Source: an uncultured Porphyromonadaceae bacterium (lineage in GTDB: Bacteria; Bacteroidota; Bacteroidia; Bacteroidales; Muribaculaceae). From it: a DNA stretch of 33,259 nucleotides. The position numbers were made by a program, and so were the translations under genes. The stretch lies in NCBI GenBank assembly GCA_947175695.1, contig CAMWNT010000015.1, positions 1-33,259 on the forward strand. Direction: 5' to 3'. The notes under the pieces were generated by a model that was given only the letters and a program-made list of their open reading frames with translations, was not told the DNA's origin and ran no database searches. Shown here one piece after another: positions 8,863 to 21,074 of this stretch (positions are counted from its first letter, which is position 1; every line of letters begins with the position of its first letter).

Positions 8863-11800
8863 TTCTTGATGGCATACTGTTCGATCTCGGATGAGAGCTC
8901 CTGCACATCGATATCTTTCCACTTATAGGGTGAGAGTTTCTCCTGGATCTTCTGGAAGATCACGAAGAGCGCGGGCACGAGCAACACCTGAAAGATCATG
9001 CCGATAAGCATGCCGCCGATCGCACCGGTGCCGAGCGCGCGGTTGCCGTTGGCGCCGGCGCCTGTGGCCACCATCAGCGGGACAAGACCGATGATCATGG
9101 CGAGCGACGTCATCAGGATCGGGCGCAGACGGGCCACGGCACCCTGGATGGCGGCGTTGACGATGCTCATGCCTGTGCGGCGGCGTTCAAGCGCGAACTC
9201 TACGATAAGGATCGCATTCTTCGCGAGCAGGCCGATAAGCATGATAAGCGCGATCTGAAGATATATATTGTTGGCGATACCCTCCATCTGAGCGAAGATG
9301 AATGTGCCCATCAAGCCGAACGGCACAGACAGAATCACGGCAAACGGCAGCAGATATGATTCATACTGAGCCGAGAGAAGCAGATAGACGAAGAGAAGCA
9401 CAAGGCCGAACACATAGGCTGTCTGGCCCGAGTTCTGAGTGGCCTCCTCGCGAGTCATGCCGGCATATTCATAGCCGAATCCGGCGGGAAGCACCTGAGC
9501 GGCCACTTCCTCGATGGCGGCGATTGCCTGACCCGAGCTGACGCCGGGAGCCGGCTGGCCGGTCACTGCGATCGATGTATAAAGGTTGAATCGGGTCATA
9601 AGGTCAGGACCGTAGACACGTTTCAGAGTGACGAAGTTGTCGATCGGCGCCATATCGGCGCCATTGCGGATTTTCACCTGTTTGAGGGTCTCCGGATTGA
9701 TACGCGCTTCGGGCGATGCCTGCATCATGACACGGTAGAGCTTGCCGAAGCTGTTGAAGTTGGAGATATACATACCGCCGTAATAACCTTGTAGAGCGGA
9801 AAGTACGGCGTTCTGCGTCAGGCCGGCCTGCTTCACTTTAGCCACATCGATCTCCACCATATACTGCGGGAAGGTCGGGTTGAACGTCGAATAAGCCATC
9901 TGAATTTCCGGACGCGCGTTGAGAGCGGCGATAAACTGCTGATAGACGTTAAAGAAGTTGTTGAGATCGCCACCCGTCTTGTCTTGCAGGCGGAACTCAA
10001 AGCCGTTGGTCATCGAGAAGCCGGAAATCATCGGGGGCTGGAAGAACATGACACGGCCGTTTTTGATGCTTGCCGACATCTGATAGAGTTTGCCGAGAAT
10101 GGCTGTTGACGACTGATCGGCACGTTTGCGTTCGTCCCAGGGCTGGAGCTTGAGGATGAACGAGCCATAGGTGTTGCCCTGACCGCCGACGAAGCTGAAT
10201 CCGGTGATCATTGTGCGGTCTTTGATCTCGGGGATCAGAGCGCATATACTGTCGACGGCTGCCATGACCTTGCCGGTCTCCTCCTGCGAGGTTGCCGGAG
10301 GCATGTCGACAACGCCCATTATCGAGCCGGTGTCTTCATCGGGCACGAGGCCTGAGGCTGTGATGCTCATAAGCCATACGAGGACGCCGACCGAAGCGAC
10401 AACAATGGCCGCTACAGTGACTTTATGATTGATAAAGAACGATACTACCTTGGAATATCTCTTCAGCAGGGCGTCGAAATATACGTTAAACCAATAGAAA
10501 AATCTCTTCTTAAACGGGAGCTTTTTGGCTTTTTCTTTACGTTCGGCCGGGATCTTGCCGTCGAACTCTGCATTATCGATATCCTCGGTCTCTGCTTCCT
10601 CGACTGTCTTGTGAGGCTTCAGGAAGAGAGCGCAGAGAGCCGGAGACAGGGTAAGGGCGTTAAGCGCGGAGAGACCGATCGACATGGCCATTGTCAGGCC
10701 GAACTGCTGATAGAATGTGCCCGATGTGCCGCCCATGAACGAAACGGGGATAAACACGAGCATCATGACAAGTGTGATCGAAATGATGGCCGATGAAATC
10801 TCATTCATCGCGTCGATCGAGGCCTTGCGTGCCGACTGATATCCTTCGTCAAGCTTGGCATGCACGGCCTCGACGACGACTATGGCGTCGTCGACCACAA
10901 TAGCGATCGCCAGCACAAGAGCCGAAAGAGTCAGAAGGTTGATCGAGAATCCGAACAAATAAAGGAGTGCGAATGTGCCGACAAGCGCCACCGGAATCGC
11001 GATCATCGGGATCAATGTCGAACGGAAGTCCTGAAGGAAGATGAACACCACCAGGAACACGAGCACAAAGGCCTCGATAAGAGTCTTGACCACCTCTTCG
11101 ATCGAAGCGAAAAGGAAGTCGTTGACGTTCATGATGACATTGAATTTCAGTCCGGCGGGAGCCTCCTTCTGGAATGTCTCGATACTCTTCTGGATATCCT
11201 CGATGACCTGAGTCGCGTTAGAGCCGGGCGACTGATAGATTATCACGGCACATCCCGGATGGCCATTGAGGTTGGCCTCGAATGAATAGGAGAGACGGCC
11301 GAGTTCAACTTCGGCCACATCGTTAAGGCGCAGGATACGTCCGTCGGCATCTGCCTTTATGATGATGTCTTTAAATTCTCCGGGTTCGGTCAGACGTCCT
11401 TTATAACGCATTACATACTGGAACGACTGTTTGCCCTGCTCGCCAAACTGACCCGGGGCGGCCTCGATGTTCTGCTCGGCGAGAGCGGCGGTGATGTCGG
11501 CCGGCATGAGGCCATACTGAGCCATCTTGTCGGGCTTGAGCCAAATACGCATTGAATAGTCGGAACCCATCACCATGGCTTCGCCGACACCTGACACACG
11601 CTTTACAACCGGCACAACATTAATGTTGGCATAGTTCTCGATAAATTCACGTGTGTATTCGTCGTTTTCGGCATAAAGGTTGAAGATGAGAAGCATCGAG
11701 TTCTGACGCTTCTGAGTGATGACGCCGACCTGATTGACCTCAGAGGGGAGAAAGGCCGCGGCCTTGGCCACACGGTTCTGCACATCGACGGCCGCCATGT

Positions 11801-12104
11801 CGGGGTCTTTGCCCTGCTTGAAGATGACGTTGATTGTGGCTGAGCCGTTGTTGGCTGCCTGGGAATACATGTAGTCCATGTCTTCCGCGCCGTTGATCTG
11901 CTCCTCGATCGGAGCGATCACGGAATTAAGCACCGTCTGGGCGTCGGCACCCGTATAGGTGGTAGTCACCTGGATCGTAGGCGGCGCAATGTTGGGATAT
12001 TGCTCGATCGGCAGTCCCATAAGACCGAGTAGACCGAAAAGCACGATAAAGATCGAGATTACGGTCGATAACACCGGTCGGTTGATAAATGTCGCTAATT
12101 TCAT
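8859..12104 (-). CDS. RND multidrug efflux permease (HAE1/AcrB family)
   Basis: This is the proton-driven inner-membrane pump of the tripartite complex. At 1081 residues it is slightly longer than AcrB (about 1050). The N-terminus (FINRPVLSTVISIFIVLFGLLGL) is the usual first membrane helix. VVDDAIVVVEAV holds the paired Asp of the proton relay, and GLLAKNAILIVEFA holds the partner Lys. Between the two halves there is a charged stretch after LFLKPHK (TVEEAETEDIDNAEFDGK...), longer than the matching AcrB linker. The start at 12104 leaves 87 bases after the adaptor gene. Substrates cannot be predicted; detergents, bile salts and drugs are typical of the family. Confidence 0.96.
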   Translation of the reverse strand: MKLATFINRPVLSTVISIFIVLFGLLGLMGLPIEQYPNIAPPTIQVTTTYTGADAQTVLNSVIAPIEEQINGAEDMDYMYSQAANNGSATINVIFKQGKDPDMAAVDVQNRVAKAAAFLPSEVNQVGVITQKRQNSMLLIFNLYAENDEYTREFIENYANINVVPVVKRVSGVGEAMVMGSDYSMRIWLKPDKMAQYGLMPADITAALAEQNIEAAPGQFGEQGKQSFQYVMRYKGRLTEPGEFKDIIIKADADGRILRLNDVAEVELGRLSYSFEANLNGHPGCAVIIYQSPGSNATQVIEDIQKSIETFQKEAPAGLKFNVIMNVNDFLFASIEEVVKTLIEAFVLVFLVVFIFLQDFRSTLIPMIAIPVALVGTFALLYLFGFSINLLTLSALVLAIAIVVDDAIVVVEAVHAKLDEGYQSARKASIDAMNEISSAIISITLVMMLVFIPVSFMGGTSGTFYQQFGLTMAMSIGLSALNALTLSPALCALFLKPHKTVEEAETEDIDNAEFDGKIPAERKEKAKKLPFKKRFFYWFNVYFDALLKRYSKVVSFFINHKVTVAAIVVASVGVLVWLMSITASGLVPDEDTGSIMGVVDMPPATSQEETGKVMAAVDSICALIPEIKDRTMITGFSFVGGQGNTYGSFILKLQPWDERKRADQSSTAILGKLYQMSASIKNGRVMFFQPPMISGFSMTNGFEFRLQDKTGGDLNNFFNVYQQFIAALNARPEIQMAYSTFNPTFPQYMVEIDVAKVKQAGLTQNAVLSALQGYYGGMYISNFNSFGKLYRVMMQASPEARINPETLKQVKIRNGADMAPIDNFVTLKRVYGPDLMTRFNLYTSIAVTGQPAPGVSSGQAIAAIEEVAAQVLPAGFGYEYAGMTREEATQNSGQTAYVFGLVLLFVYLLLSAQYESYLLPFAVILSVPFGLMGTFIFAQMEGIANNIYLQIALIMLIGLLAKNAILIVEFALERRRTGMSIVNAAIQGAVARLRPILMTSLAMIIGLVPLMVATGAGANGNRALGTGAIGGMLIGMIFQVLLVPALFVIFQKIQEKLSPYKWKDIDVQELSSEIEQYAIKK

Positions 12105-12191
12105 TATTATCTTTCTTTATTCCGGACATTTGCGGATTCTGATTCGGGAGCGTCCTCGGGAGGCTTGCTCAGTGAAGTCGGAGATGCCGCT

Positions 12192-13310
12192 TTACTTCTT
12201 GGGGGTGATAGTCATGCCGTCTTTGACAGAGATGCCCACACCTTCGGTCACGATGCGTTCGCCGGGCTTGAGGCCGTCGGTCACGATGAATGATTTGCCA
12301 TCGTCAAGATCCGACACGGTGATGACACGCGACGACACCTTGTTGGAATCGTTGACAACGAATGCGAAACGCATGTCCTGCATCGTGTAGGTGGCGTTCT
12401 GAGGCACCATGATCACATCGTTAAATGTGTTCGGGATAAGTATTTTGCCTGTGTTGCCCGAGTGGAGGAGTCCGTCGGGGTTGGGGAAGATGGCTTTGGC
12501 TGTCACGCTGCGGGTGTCGGTGTCGAGTACTCCGGAGATCGACACGATTTTTCCTTCGCGGGCGTAGACTTCGCCGTTAGGCAGCTGAAGACGCACGGGA
12601 GGCATAGCGGCGATTGTCTGCTGGATAGTCTTCTGTCCGTTGTTTGTCAGCTGCAGGAGTTCGTTCTGGGTGAATGAGAATGAAGCCTGGATATCGGAGT
12701 TGTTGGAAAGCACAGTCAGGAGCGTTGAGGGAGATACAAGCGAACCCTCCTTGATGTCGATCGAACCGATGACTCCCGACGCGGGAGCTGTGACAACTGC
12801 GTATGAGAGATTTTTCTTTGCGGCTGTCAGATTGGCCACAGCCTGATTGAGCGATGCCTTTGCGGCGTTCAGGGCGTCGACCGAAGTCTGATAAGCGGGC
12901 GAACCGATGATCTGCTTGTCGTAGAGCATCTTGTTGTTGTTGGCGTTGGTGGTCGCGGTGTTGACATTTGCCTGTGCGACCGCCACTGCGGCCTGGGCCT
13001 GGTCGACAGCTGCCTGGAGCTGCACTTTGTCGATTTCGAAAAGGGTCTGTCCCTTGGTCACATGCTGACCTTCCTGCACACAGACCTTTGTAAGGAAGCC
13101 TGTAGCCTGAGGATGGATCTGGACGTCGTTTTCTCCTTCGAGTGTGGCGGGATAGGATGTGTCAAGGCTCTCGTTGGTGGTCTGAACCGTCATCACTGCC
13201 AATTCAGGAGCCTGCTGCTCTTGAGATTGAGCTTCTTTTTTGCATCCTGTCGTGAGGATTGCCATCGAAGCCAGAGTGGCTCCGTAAGCTAACATAACGT
13301 TAAGTCTCAT
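12192..13310 (-). CDS. RND efflux periplasmic adaptor lipoprotein
   Basis: This is the membrane-fusion subunit linking pump and outer-membrane channel. From 13310 the protein has 372 residues. The lipoprotein signal ends at LTTGC, so the mature N-terminus is a lipid-anchored Cys. A lipoyl half-motif (PQATGFLTKVCVQEGQHVTKGQTLFEI) is followed by an Ala/Gln/Asn-rich coiled-coil hairpin (about QAAVDQAQAAVAVAQANVNT to NLTAAKKNL). The second lipoyl half is VVTAPASGVIG, followed by beta-barrel and membrane-proximal domains. The ORF-track start at 13433 adds a basic, signal-less extension and is rejected. It is the first gene of the adaptor-pump-channel operon. Confidence 0.93.
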   Translation of the reverse strand: MRLNVMLAYGATLASMAILTTGCKKEAQSQEQQAPELAVMTVQTTNESLDTSYPATLEGENDVQIHPQATGFLTKVCVQEGQHVTKGQTLFEIDKVQLQAAVDQAQAAVAVAQANVNTATTNANNNKMLYDKQIIGSPAYQTSVDALNAAKASLNQAVANLTAAKKNLSYAVVTAPASGVIGSIDIKEGSLVSPSTLLTVLSNNSDIQASFSFTQNELLQLTNNGQKTIQQTIAAMPPVRLQLPNGEVYAREGKIVSISGVLDTDTRSVTAKAIFPNPDGLLHSGNTGKILIPNTFNDVIMVPQNATYTMQDMRFAFVVNDSNKVSSRVITVSDLDDGKSFIVTDGLKPGERIVTEGVGISVKDGMTITPKK

Positions 13311-13488
13311 AGATATAGTTGTTTTACCTGTTTTATCATTACACGTATTTAGCGGAAAACTCCCGCGCTCCGATCGAGGTCGGAGGGGGAGGTCATTCCG
13401 TCGGTGGTTGATGGGGATTCCCAAGAGATGCAATGCCGTCTGCGCGGGTGCGGAATTGCGGGTGTCGAAACTTCGGAATCCCCTGGAA

Positions 13489-15579
13489 TTAGTCTTCTTT
13501 ATCGAAGGGAGGGGGAGTGCCGGGATCGTCGGAATCGGAATCAGCCTTATCGACGGGGGCCTTGGAAGACTCCGAGTCGTTTTTCACATTGTCGACATAA
13601 TCGTCGACATTCTTTTTCAGGCTGATACGTTTTTTCTCGTCTTCGGCGTTGAGCTCAAGAATCTCGTCGGTGCGCGATTTCCATTTGCGCTTGCCGAGAA
13701 TTTCCTGCACATCGTCGTGATAGATCACTTCGCGCTCCATCAGCAGATCGCGAATCTTGTTGTGCTGTGCGGCGTGTTCGCGGAGAATCTGCTTTGCGCG
13801 TTCATACTGCTCGGAGATGATTCTGCAGACTTCCTCGTCAATCACTTTTGCAGTCTCCTCGGAATAGGGTTTCTGGAAGCCATAGTCCTGGCCGGTGGAG
13901 TCGCTGTAGTTGATATTGGGGAGTCGATCCGTCATGCCGTAGACCATGACGAGCGAGCGAGCGATCTTGGTGGTCTTTTCAAGGTCATCGGAGGCTCCTG
14001 TGCCGATCTGTCCGAGGAAGAGTTCTTCGGCAGCACGTCCGGCGAGCATTCCGCACATTGTGTCGAGCAGGGCCTGTGTGGGGATGATCTGGCGCGCTTC
14101 GGGCGCATACCATGCGGCGCCAAGGGCGCGTCCGCGGGGCACAATCGTCACTTTGACCAGCGGATTGCCGTATTGAGTCAGCCACGAGATAGTGGCGTGG
14201 CCGGCTTCGTGGGTTGCGATTGAGAATTTCTCTTCGTTGGTGATGACGCGCGAGCGTTTCTCAAGTCCGCCGACAATGCGGTCGATGGCGGCCATGAAGT
14301 CGGAATAATCGACTGCGTCCTTGTTGTTGCGGGCCGCGATAAGGGCCGCTTCGTTGCAGACATTTGCGATATCCGCACCCGAGAATCCCTGGGTCTGACG
14401 CGCGAGTTGCTCGACGTCGAGTTTGGAATTGACTTTAAGATTGCGGAGATGGACATTGAAGATCTCCACGCGGTCGGAGAGTTCGGGGAGATCGACATAG
14501 ATCTGGCGGTCGAAGCGACCGGGGCGCAGAAGCGCCTTGTCGAGCATGTCGGCGCGGTTGGTGGCGGCGAGAATGATGACGCCGTTGTTGGATCCGAAGC
14601 CGTCCATCTCGGTCAGCATCTGGTTGAGTGTGTTTTCGCGTTCGTCGTTGGAGCCCATGTTGGGGTTCTTGCCGCGAGCACGGCCTACAGCGTCGATCTC
14701 ATCGATGAAGACGATGCAGGGAGCTTTGTCTTTGGCTTGCTTGAAGAGGTCGCGCACGCGGGCGGCGCCGACGCCGACAAACATTTCGACGAAATCGGAA
14801 CCCGACATCGAGAGGAACGGCACATTAGCCTCGCCGGCCACAGCCTTGGCAAGAAGTGTCTTACCCGTTCCGGGAGGGCCCACGAGGAGCGCGCCTTTGG
14901 GTATTTTCGCACCTAACTCGGTGTATCTTTGTGGGTTTTTCAGAAACTCCACAATTTCCTCGATTTCCACTTTTGCTTCGGCGAGTCCGGCCACATCTTT
15001 AAATGTGACGGTCTGGCCGTCGCTCTTGTCGAATACTTTCGCCTTTGACTTGCCGACATTGAAGATGCCGCCGCCCGAGCCGCCGGGGCCGCTGAGGCGT
15101 CGCGACATGAAGACCATGATGACGATAAAGAGGATGAACGGCCCGAAATACCAGAAGAATTTCCAGAGGTTGGAGCCTTTTTCGTAGGTGATCGTCATTT
15201 CGGGCTTCCCTTCAGCCTTGAGGGCGGCGTTCCATTGGTCGATCTTGTCAGAAATTTTGTCGGCCGAAGGAATTGAAGCTTCGAGCTCGATATCGGCGGC
15301 ATCGCTGAAGCGCGAATCAATTTTCTGCGCCTTGATGCCTTCGGCGTTGAGCTTGCCTTTAGCCACGCCGTTTTCGGCGATGACTGTGATTTTATCGAAT
15401 TGTCCGGCAGCGGCGGCGTCCTGGAATTTTGTCCAGTCGGTCTGCACGGTCTGCGAGTTGTCTTGGAAATAATACAGGCCGAGCAAGCATAGGATTATAA
15501 GGGCATACATCCAATACATGTTGAACATCGGACGTCGCTGCTGGGGGCGGTTGCTCTTTTTGGGGGTTAAGTTCATCAT
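13489..15579 (-). CDS. ftsH: ATP-dependent zinc metalloprotease FtsH
   Basis: FtsH is a membrane-anchored AAA+ protease that extracts and degrades misfolded membrane proteins and some regulators. The 696-residue protein has two membrane helices (about 22-37 and 141-158) flanking a periplasmic domain. Walker A GPPGTGKT is at 234-241, Walker B IVFIDEID at about 289-296 and the arginine-finger region [10 protein letters not shown] at about 350-359. The zinc-binding HEAGH is at 457-461. The C-terminal tail (after about 650) is highly acidic and probably unstructured. rsfS lies 132 bases upstream, the usual Bacteroidetes arrangement. Two adjacent ATG codons open the frame and either could be used. 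Confidence 0.97.
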   Translation of the reverse strand: MMNLTPKKSNRPQQRRPMFNMYWMYALIILCLLGLYYFQDNSQTVQTDWTKFQDAAAAGQFDKITVIAENGVAKGKLNAEGIKAQKIDSRFSDAADIELEASIPSADKISDKIDQWNAALKAEGKPEMTITYEKGSNLWKFFWYFGPFILFIVIMVFMSRRLSGPGGSGGGIFNVGKSKAKVFDKSDGQTVTFKDVAGLAEAKVEIEEIVEFLKNPQRYTELGAKIPKGALLVGPPGTGKTLLAKAVAGEANVPFLSMSGSDFVEMFVGVGAARVRDLFKQAKDKAPCIVFIDEIDAVGRARGKNPNMGSNDERENTLNQMLTEMDGFGSNNGVIILAATNRADMLDKALLRPGRFDRQIYVDLPELSDRVEIFNVHLRNLKVNSKLDVEQLARQTQGFSGADIANVCNEAALIAARNNKDAVDYSDFMAAIDRIVGGLEKRSRVITNEEKFSIATHEAGHATISWLTQYGNPLVKVTIVPRGRALGAAWYAPEARQIIPTQALLDTMCGMLAGRAAEELFLGQIGTGASDDLEKTTKIARSLVMVYGMTDRLPNINYSDSTGQDYGFQKPYSEETAKVIDEEVCRIISEQYERAKQILREHAAQHNKIRDLLMEREVIYHDDVQEILGKRKWKSRTDEILELNAEDEKKRISLKKNVDDYVDNVKNDSESSKAPVDKADSDSDDPGTPPPFDKED

Positions 15580-15711
15580 AAGAAATCTATGGAGGGCTTT
15601 GATGTGGAGTCGATCGTAGCCGATAGGTCATGTCAGACATCGATTGGATGGAATTCGAAGCGGGGACATTCCGTCGCTTTGGCGAAGTCCGACATGAACC
15701 GGAGGCGATTG

Positions 15712-16071
15712 TCAGTCGAGGTCGGGGAGTTCGGAAGTGGTTCCGTCGCTCCAGAGCTCTTCGAGACGGTAGAATTCGCGGGTTTCAGGCTGGAAAACGT
15801 GGATCATGACGCTTCCATAGTCGATGACGATCCACTGGGCGTTTCTTCTTCCATCGACGTTATACGGCTTCAGACGCAGTTTGCGATTGACTTCCTCTGT
15901 GATATTGTCGGCGATTGCCGAGACCTGGGCGGAGGAGCGTGCCTGGCAAATGATCAGTTCGGGAGCCGGCGACGATTCGATGGAGCCCAAATCTATAAGG
16001 GTGATTTTCTGACCTTTTTTGTCCTGTATGGCGTCGATTATTGCAGTCTGCAAATCGGAGGGTTTCTGCAT
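15712..16071 (-). CDS. rsfS: Ribosomal silencing factor RsfS (YbeB/Iojap family)
   Basis: RsfS binds ribosomal protein uL14 and prevents subunit joining when nutrients are low. The 119-residue protein has the family pattern: DLQTAIIDAIQDKKGQKITLIDL, ELIICQARSSAQVSAIADNI and AQWIVIDYGSVMIHVFQPETREFYRLEELW. The last segment is the characteristic C-terminal signature. The length is normal. A good promoter box lies about 90 bases upstream, and ftsH follows, so this gene heads an rsfS-ftsH unit. Confidence 0.95.
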   Translation of the reverse strand: MQKPSDLQTAIIDAIQDKKGQKITLIDLGSIESSPAPELIICQARSSAQVSAIADNITEEVNRKLRLKPYNVDGRRNAQWIVIDYGSVMIHVFQPETREFYRLEELWSDGTTSELPDLD

Positions 16072-16160
16072 TTGTGATATTGATGGGGTTATTTATTGAA
16101 TATCAGATATATGGGTCTGATCGAAGTGAGGATTCGGCATAAATATGCGCAATCTATTTA

Positions 16161-16168
16161 CAAAGTTA
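16161..16168 (-). promoter_or_regulatory. Probable rsfS-ftsH promoter (-7 box)
   Basis: On the minus strand TAACTTTG matches the Bacteroidetes -7 consensus TAnnTTTG exactly. No clear TTG is seen at the -33 distance. The predicted transcript start is near 16154, giving a leader of roughly 80 bases before the rsfS ATG at 16071. Confidence 0.6.
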
Positions 16169-16252
16169 ACAAGATTCGGCCGATTTTTATCATGTAGGGT
16201 GGGGAAAAAGTGTGAAAAAGTGTTTAGCTTGGCGCAAGAATCGATAAAGCGA

Positions 16253-16291
16253 GCCCCGGCTTGCGATGTTGAAAACATTGCGAGCCGGGGC
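16253..16291 (-). terminator. 17-bp hairpin downstream of sodB
   Basis: GCCCCGGCTTGCGATGT (16253-16269) pairs over its full length with 16275-16291, with two G-U pairs and a five-base loop. It is a very stable structure downstream of sodB. Only TTT follows on the minus strand (GCTTTATCG), so it is a non-canonical terminator or an RNA 3'-end protector. Confidence 0.7.
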
Positions 16292-16298
16292 CGAATGT

Positions 16299-16316
16299 AA
16301 GTTGATTTGTCAACTT
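16299..16316 (-). terminator. Small hairpin next to the sodB 3' hairpin
   Basis: AAGTTGA (16299-16305) and TCAACTT (16310-16316) form a perfect 7-bp stem with a four-base loop. It lies directly upstream, in the minus-strand sense, of the 17-bp hairpin, giving two tandem stem-loops in the sodB 3' region. Confidence 0.5.
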
Positions 16317-16392
16317 CAGGAGCCTTTGGATGAGTCTCCTTGAGAAATCATCTTTGAGTGAATTAATGTAAAATCTGACTCGATGACGAGGA

Positions 16393-16974
16393 TCAGAAGG
16401 GGTATCTGGATTCGATTACGCTCCAGTCGACAATATCCCACAGCCGATGGAGATAATCGGCGCGGCGATTGTGATAGTCAAGATAGTATGCGTGTTCCCA
16501 TACATCGAAAGTCAAGATCGGGTTGAGTCCCCGGGTCAGAGGGTTTTCGGCGTTTGAGCCTTTGATGATGCCGAGTTCTCCCTCGTCGTTGTTGACGAGC
16601 CACACCCACCCTGAGCCGAAGAGTGATGCTCCGGCTTCTTCGAATTGGCGCTGGAACTCTTCGAATGAGCCGAATTGCTCATCGATTTTTTCGGCGAGTT
16701 TTCCGCCGGGAGCTTTGAGTCCGTCGGGGTTGAACTGGAAGAAGTAGAAGATGTGGTTCCAGGCTTGTGAAGCGTTGTTGAAGAGGGGGCCTGTACTTTC
16801 TACGATGATGCGTTCGAGAGGCATTTCTTCGTAGTCAGTGTCTTTTATAATACGATTGAGATTGTCGATATAGGCTTTCTCGTGTTTGCCGTAGTGATAT
16901 TCGATCGTTGTGGCCGATATGACGGGCTCAAGAGCGTAGGGAAAGTAGGGAAGTTGCGGTTGTTGGAATTTCAT
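16393..16974 (-). CDS. sodB: Superoxide dismutase, Fe/Mn family
   Basis: The enzyme converts superoxide to oxygen and hydrogen peroxide in the cytoplasm, protecting anaerobes during air exposure. From the start at 16974 it has 193 residues, the usual length. The four metal ligands are visible: His27 (EYHYGKHEKAY), His74 (QAWNHIFYFF), Asp157 and His161 (TFDVWEHAYY). LFGSGWVWLV is also typical. The sequence resembles the Fe or cambialistic enzymes of Bacteroidales; the metal used in vivo cannot be read here. The upstream extension in the ORF track (48 residues from 17115) has no homology pattern and is dropped. Confidence 0.95.
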   Translation of the reverse strand: MKFQQPQLPYFPYALEPVISATTIEYHYGKHEKAYIDNLNRIIKDTDYEEMPLERIIVESTGPLFNNASQAWNHIFYFFQFNPDGLKAPGGKLAEKIDEQFGSFEEFQRQFEEAGASLFGSGWVWLVNNDEGELGIIKGSNAENPLTRGLNPILTFDVWEHAYYLDYHNRRADYLHRLWDIVDWSVIESRYPF

Positions 16975-17119
16975 AGCAGTGTGCTTTTTTAAGGAATTTA
17001 TGCCGGGGGCGTGCTGTCGGCCATGCTGTGGCGTGGCGGAGCACTTCCCCCGGGGGTTGAGTAATGCGAATGTCGCTACTCTGTCAACGCTTTGGCTTGA
17101 AGGAATGTTCATCAATGGA

Positions 17120-17153
17120 ATCGCCCGGCATGGTCGCTACCAAGCCGGGCGAT
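17120..17153 (-). terminator. Hairpin between thiH and sodB
   Basis: ATCGCCCGGC (17120-17129) and GCCGGGCGAT (17144-17153) form a perfect 10-bp stem with a 14-base loop. It lies 46 bases past the thiH stop codon and ahead of sodB. No T-run follows on the minus strand. It is a probable end of the thiamine transcript. Confidence 0.6.
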
Positions 17154-17199
17154 TATTTGATAGTGGGGTCTGACTTCTCAGAGCCTGTCGGCTCGAAGA

Positions 17200-20165
<2,966 letters not shown>

Positions 20166-20182
20166 CTATATCCCGGCACTCT

Positions 20183-20959
20183 TTAAAAATCGAGGAATGA
20201 TGTAAGCGGTGAGGTTGCGTTAGCGGTTTCGGAAGTGGCTCCGAGGCCGGCGAGGAAGGCTTCGCGACCGGCCTCGACACCCTTTCGGAATGCGACGGCC
20301 ATTGCCACGGGATCGGCTGCGACGGCAATTGCAGTGTTGACGAGCACGGCGTCGGCTCCCATTTCGAGGGCTTCGGCAGCATGTGAGGGAGCGCCGAGGC
20401 CGGCATCGACAATGACGGGCACTTCGGATTGTTCGATGATGATGCGCAGGAGGTCGCGTGTGAGCAGTCCGCGGTTGGTGCCGATCGGTGCGCCGAGGGG
20501 CATAACGGCGGCTGAGCCGACTTCCTCAAGGCGCTTGCAAAGCACGGGGTCGGCCTGAATATAGGGGAGCACGACGAAGCCTTCGGCCGCGAGTGTTTCG
20601 GTGGCACGCAGCGTTTCGATGGGGTCGGGCATGAGGTAGCGGGGATCGGGATGGATCTCGAGCTTGATGAATGGCGTGCCGAAGATTTCGCGGCTCATGC
20701 GTGCGGCGAGGATTGCCTCGTCGGCGTTTCTGACTCCGGAAGTATTCGGGAGGAGCTGCACGTGGTCGCGGTTGATATGTGTCAGCATATCGTCGGTGGC
20801 CTCGTTCATCATATTGACGCGCTTCATGGCGACTGTGATCATTTGCGATCCGGAGGCGATGATTGCCTCCTGCATGATGTCGGACGACGGGAACTTGCCG
20901 GTGCCGACAAAGAGCCGCGACGAGAATTCGCGCGGTCCGATCTTAAGAATATCGTTCAA
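20183..20959 (-). CDS. thiG: Thiazole synthase ThiG
   Basis: ThiG condenses deoxyxylulose phosphate, dehydroglycine and ThiS thiocarboxylate into the thiazole phosphate. The 258-residue protein has the typical N-terminal block ([18 protein letters not shown]) and the Schiff-base lysine, Lys98 in FIKLEIHPD. It also has the phosphate-binding region PIGTNRGL and the [28 protein letters not shown] motif. The start codon is TTG at 20959. An in-frame TAA lies eight codons upstream and no ATG or GTG occurs between it and the conserved sequence. It lies 115 bases downstream of thiE and 83 bases upstream of thiC. Confidence 0.96.
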   Translation of the reverse strand: MNDILKIGPREFSSRLFVGTGKFPSSDIMQEAIIASGSQMITVAMKRVNMMNEATDDMLTHINRDHVQLLPNTSGVRNADEAILAARMSREIFGTPFIKLEIHPDPRYLMPDPIETLRATETLAAEGFVVLPYIQADPVLCKRLEEVGSAAVMPLGAPIGTNRGLLTRDLLRIIIEQSEVPVIVDAGLGAPSHAAEALEMGADAVLVNTAIAVAADPVAMAVAFRKGVEAGREAFLAGLGATSETANATSPLTSFLDF

Positions 20960-21074
20960 TTTAAGGTCAGTTTTAGTTTGTTAACGGAAGAGTGGATGTC
21001 AGAAGCGGCTTAAGTTTAACGCAATTATAACAAGCCGTTTCTTAGGGGGAGAGAGCCGACGGGGAAGGGCGTTG
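20960..21074 (-). other. Spacer between thiE and thiG with an inverted repeat
   Basis: The spacer contains an imperfect inverted repeat. AAACGGCTT and AAGCCGCTT on the minus strand enclose about 20 AT-rich bases that include TATAATTG, one base off the promoter -7 consensus. It could be a weak promoter, an operator or a spacer hairpin. No TPP riboswitch sequence is recognisable here. Confidence 0.4.

Larger units (their letters stand above)
16072..16392. other. Intergenic region between sodB and rsfS
   Basis: These 321 bases hold no supported gene. They contain the rsfS promoter (16161-16168, minus), AT-rich DNA around 16080-16210, and two adjacent hairpins (16253-16291 and 16299-16316) that lie downstream of sodB on the minus strand. 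The ORF at 16093..16278 (minus) covers the promoter and one hairpin arm and resembles nothing known. Confidence 0.7.

Noticed and set aside
13408-14223. 271-residue plus-strand ORF
   Set aside because: It is an antisense shadow of ftsH and its 3' flank; the hydrophobic look comes from the complementary codons.
16093-16278. 61-residue ORF between sodB and rsfS
   Set aside because: It spans the rsfS promoter box and one arm of a hairpin and resembles no known protein.
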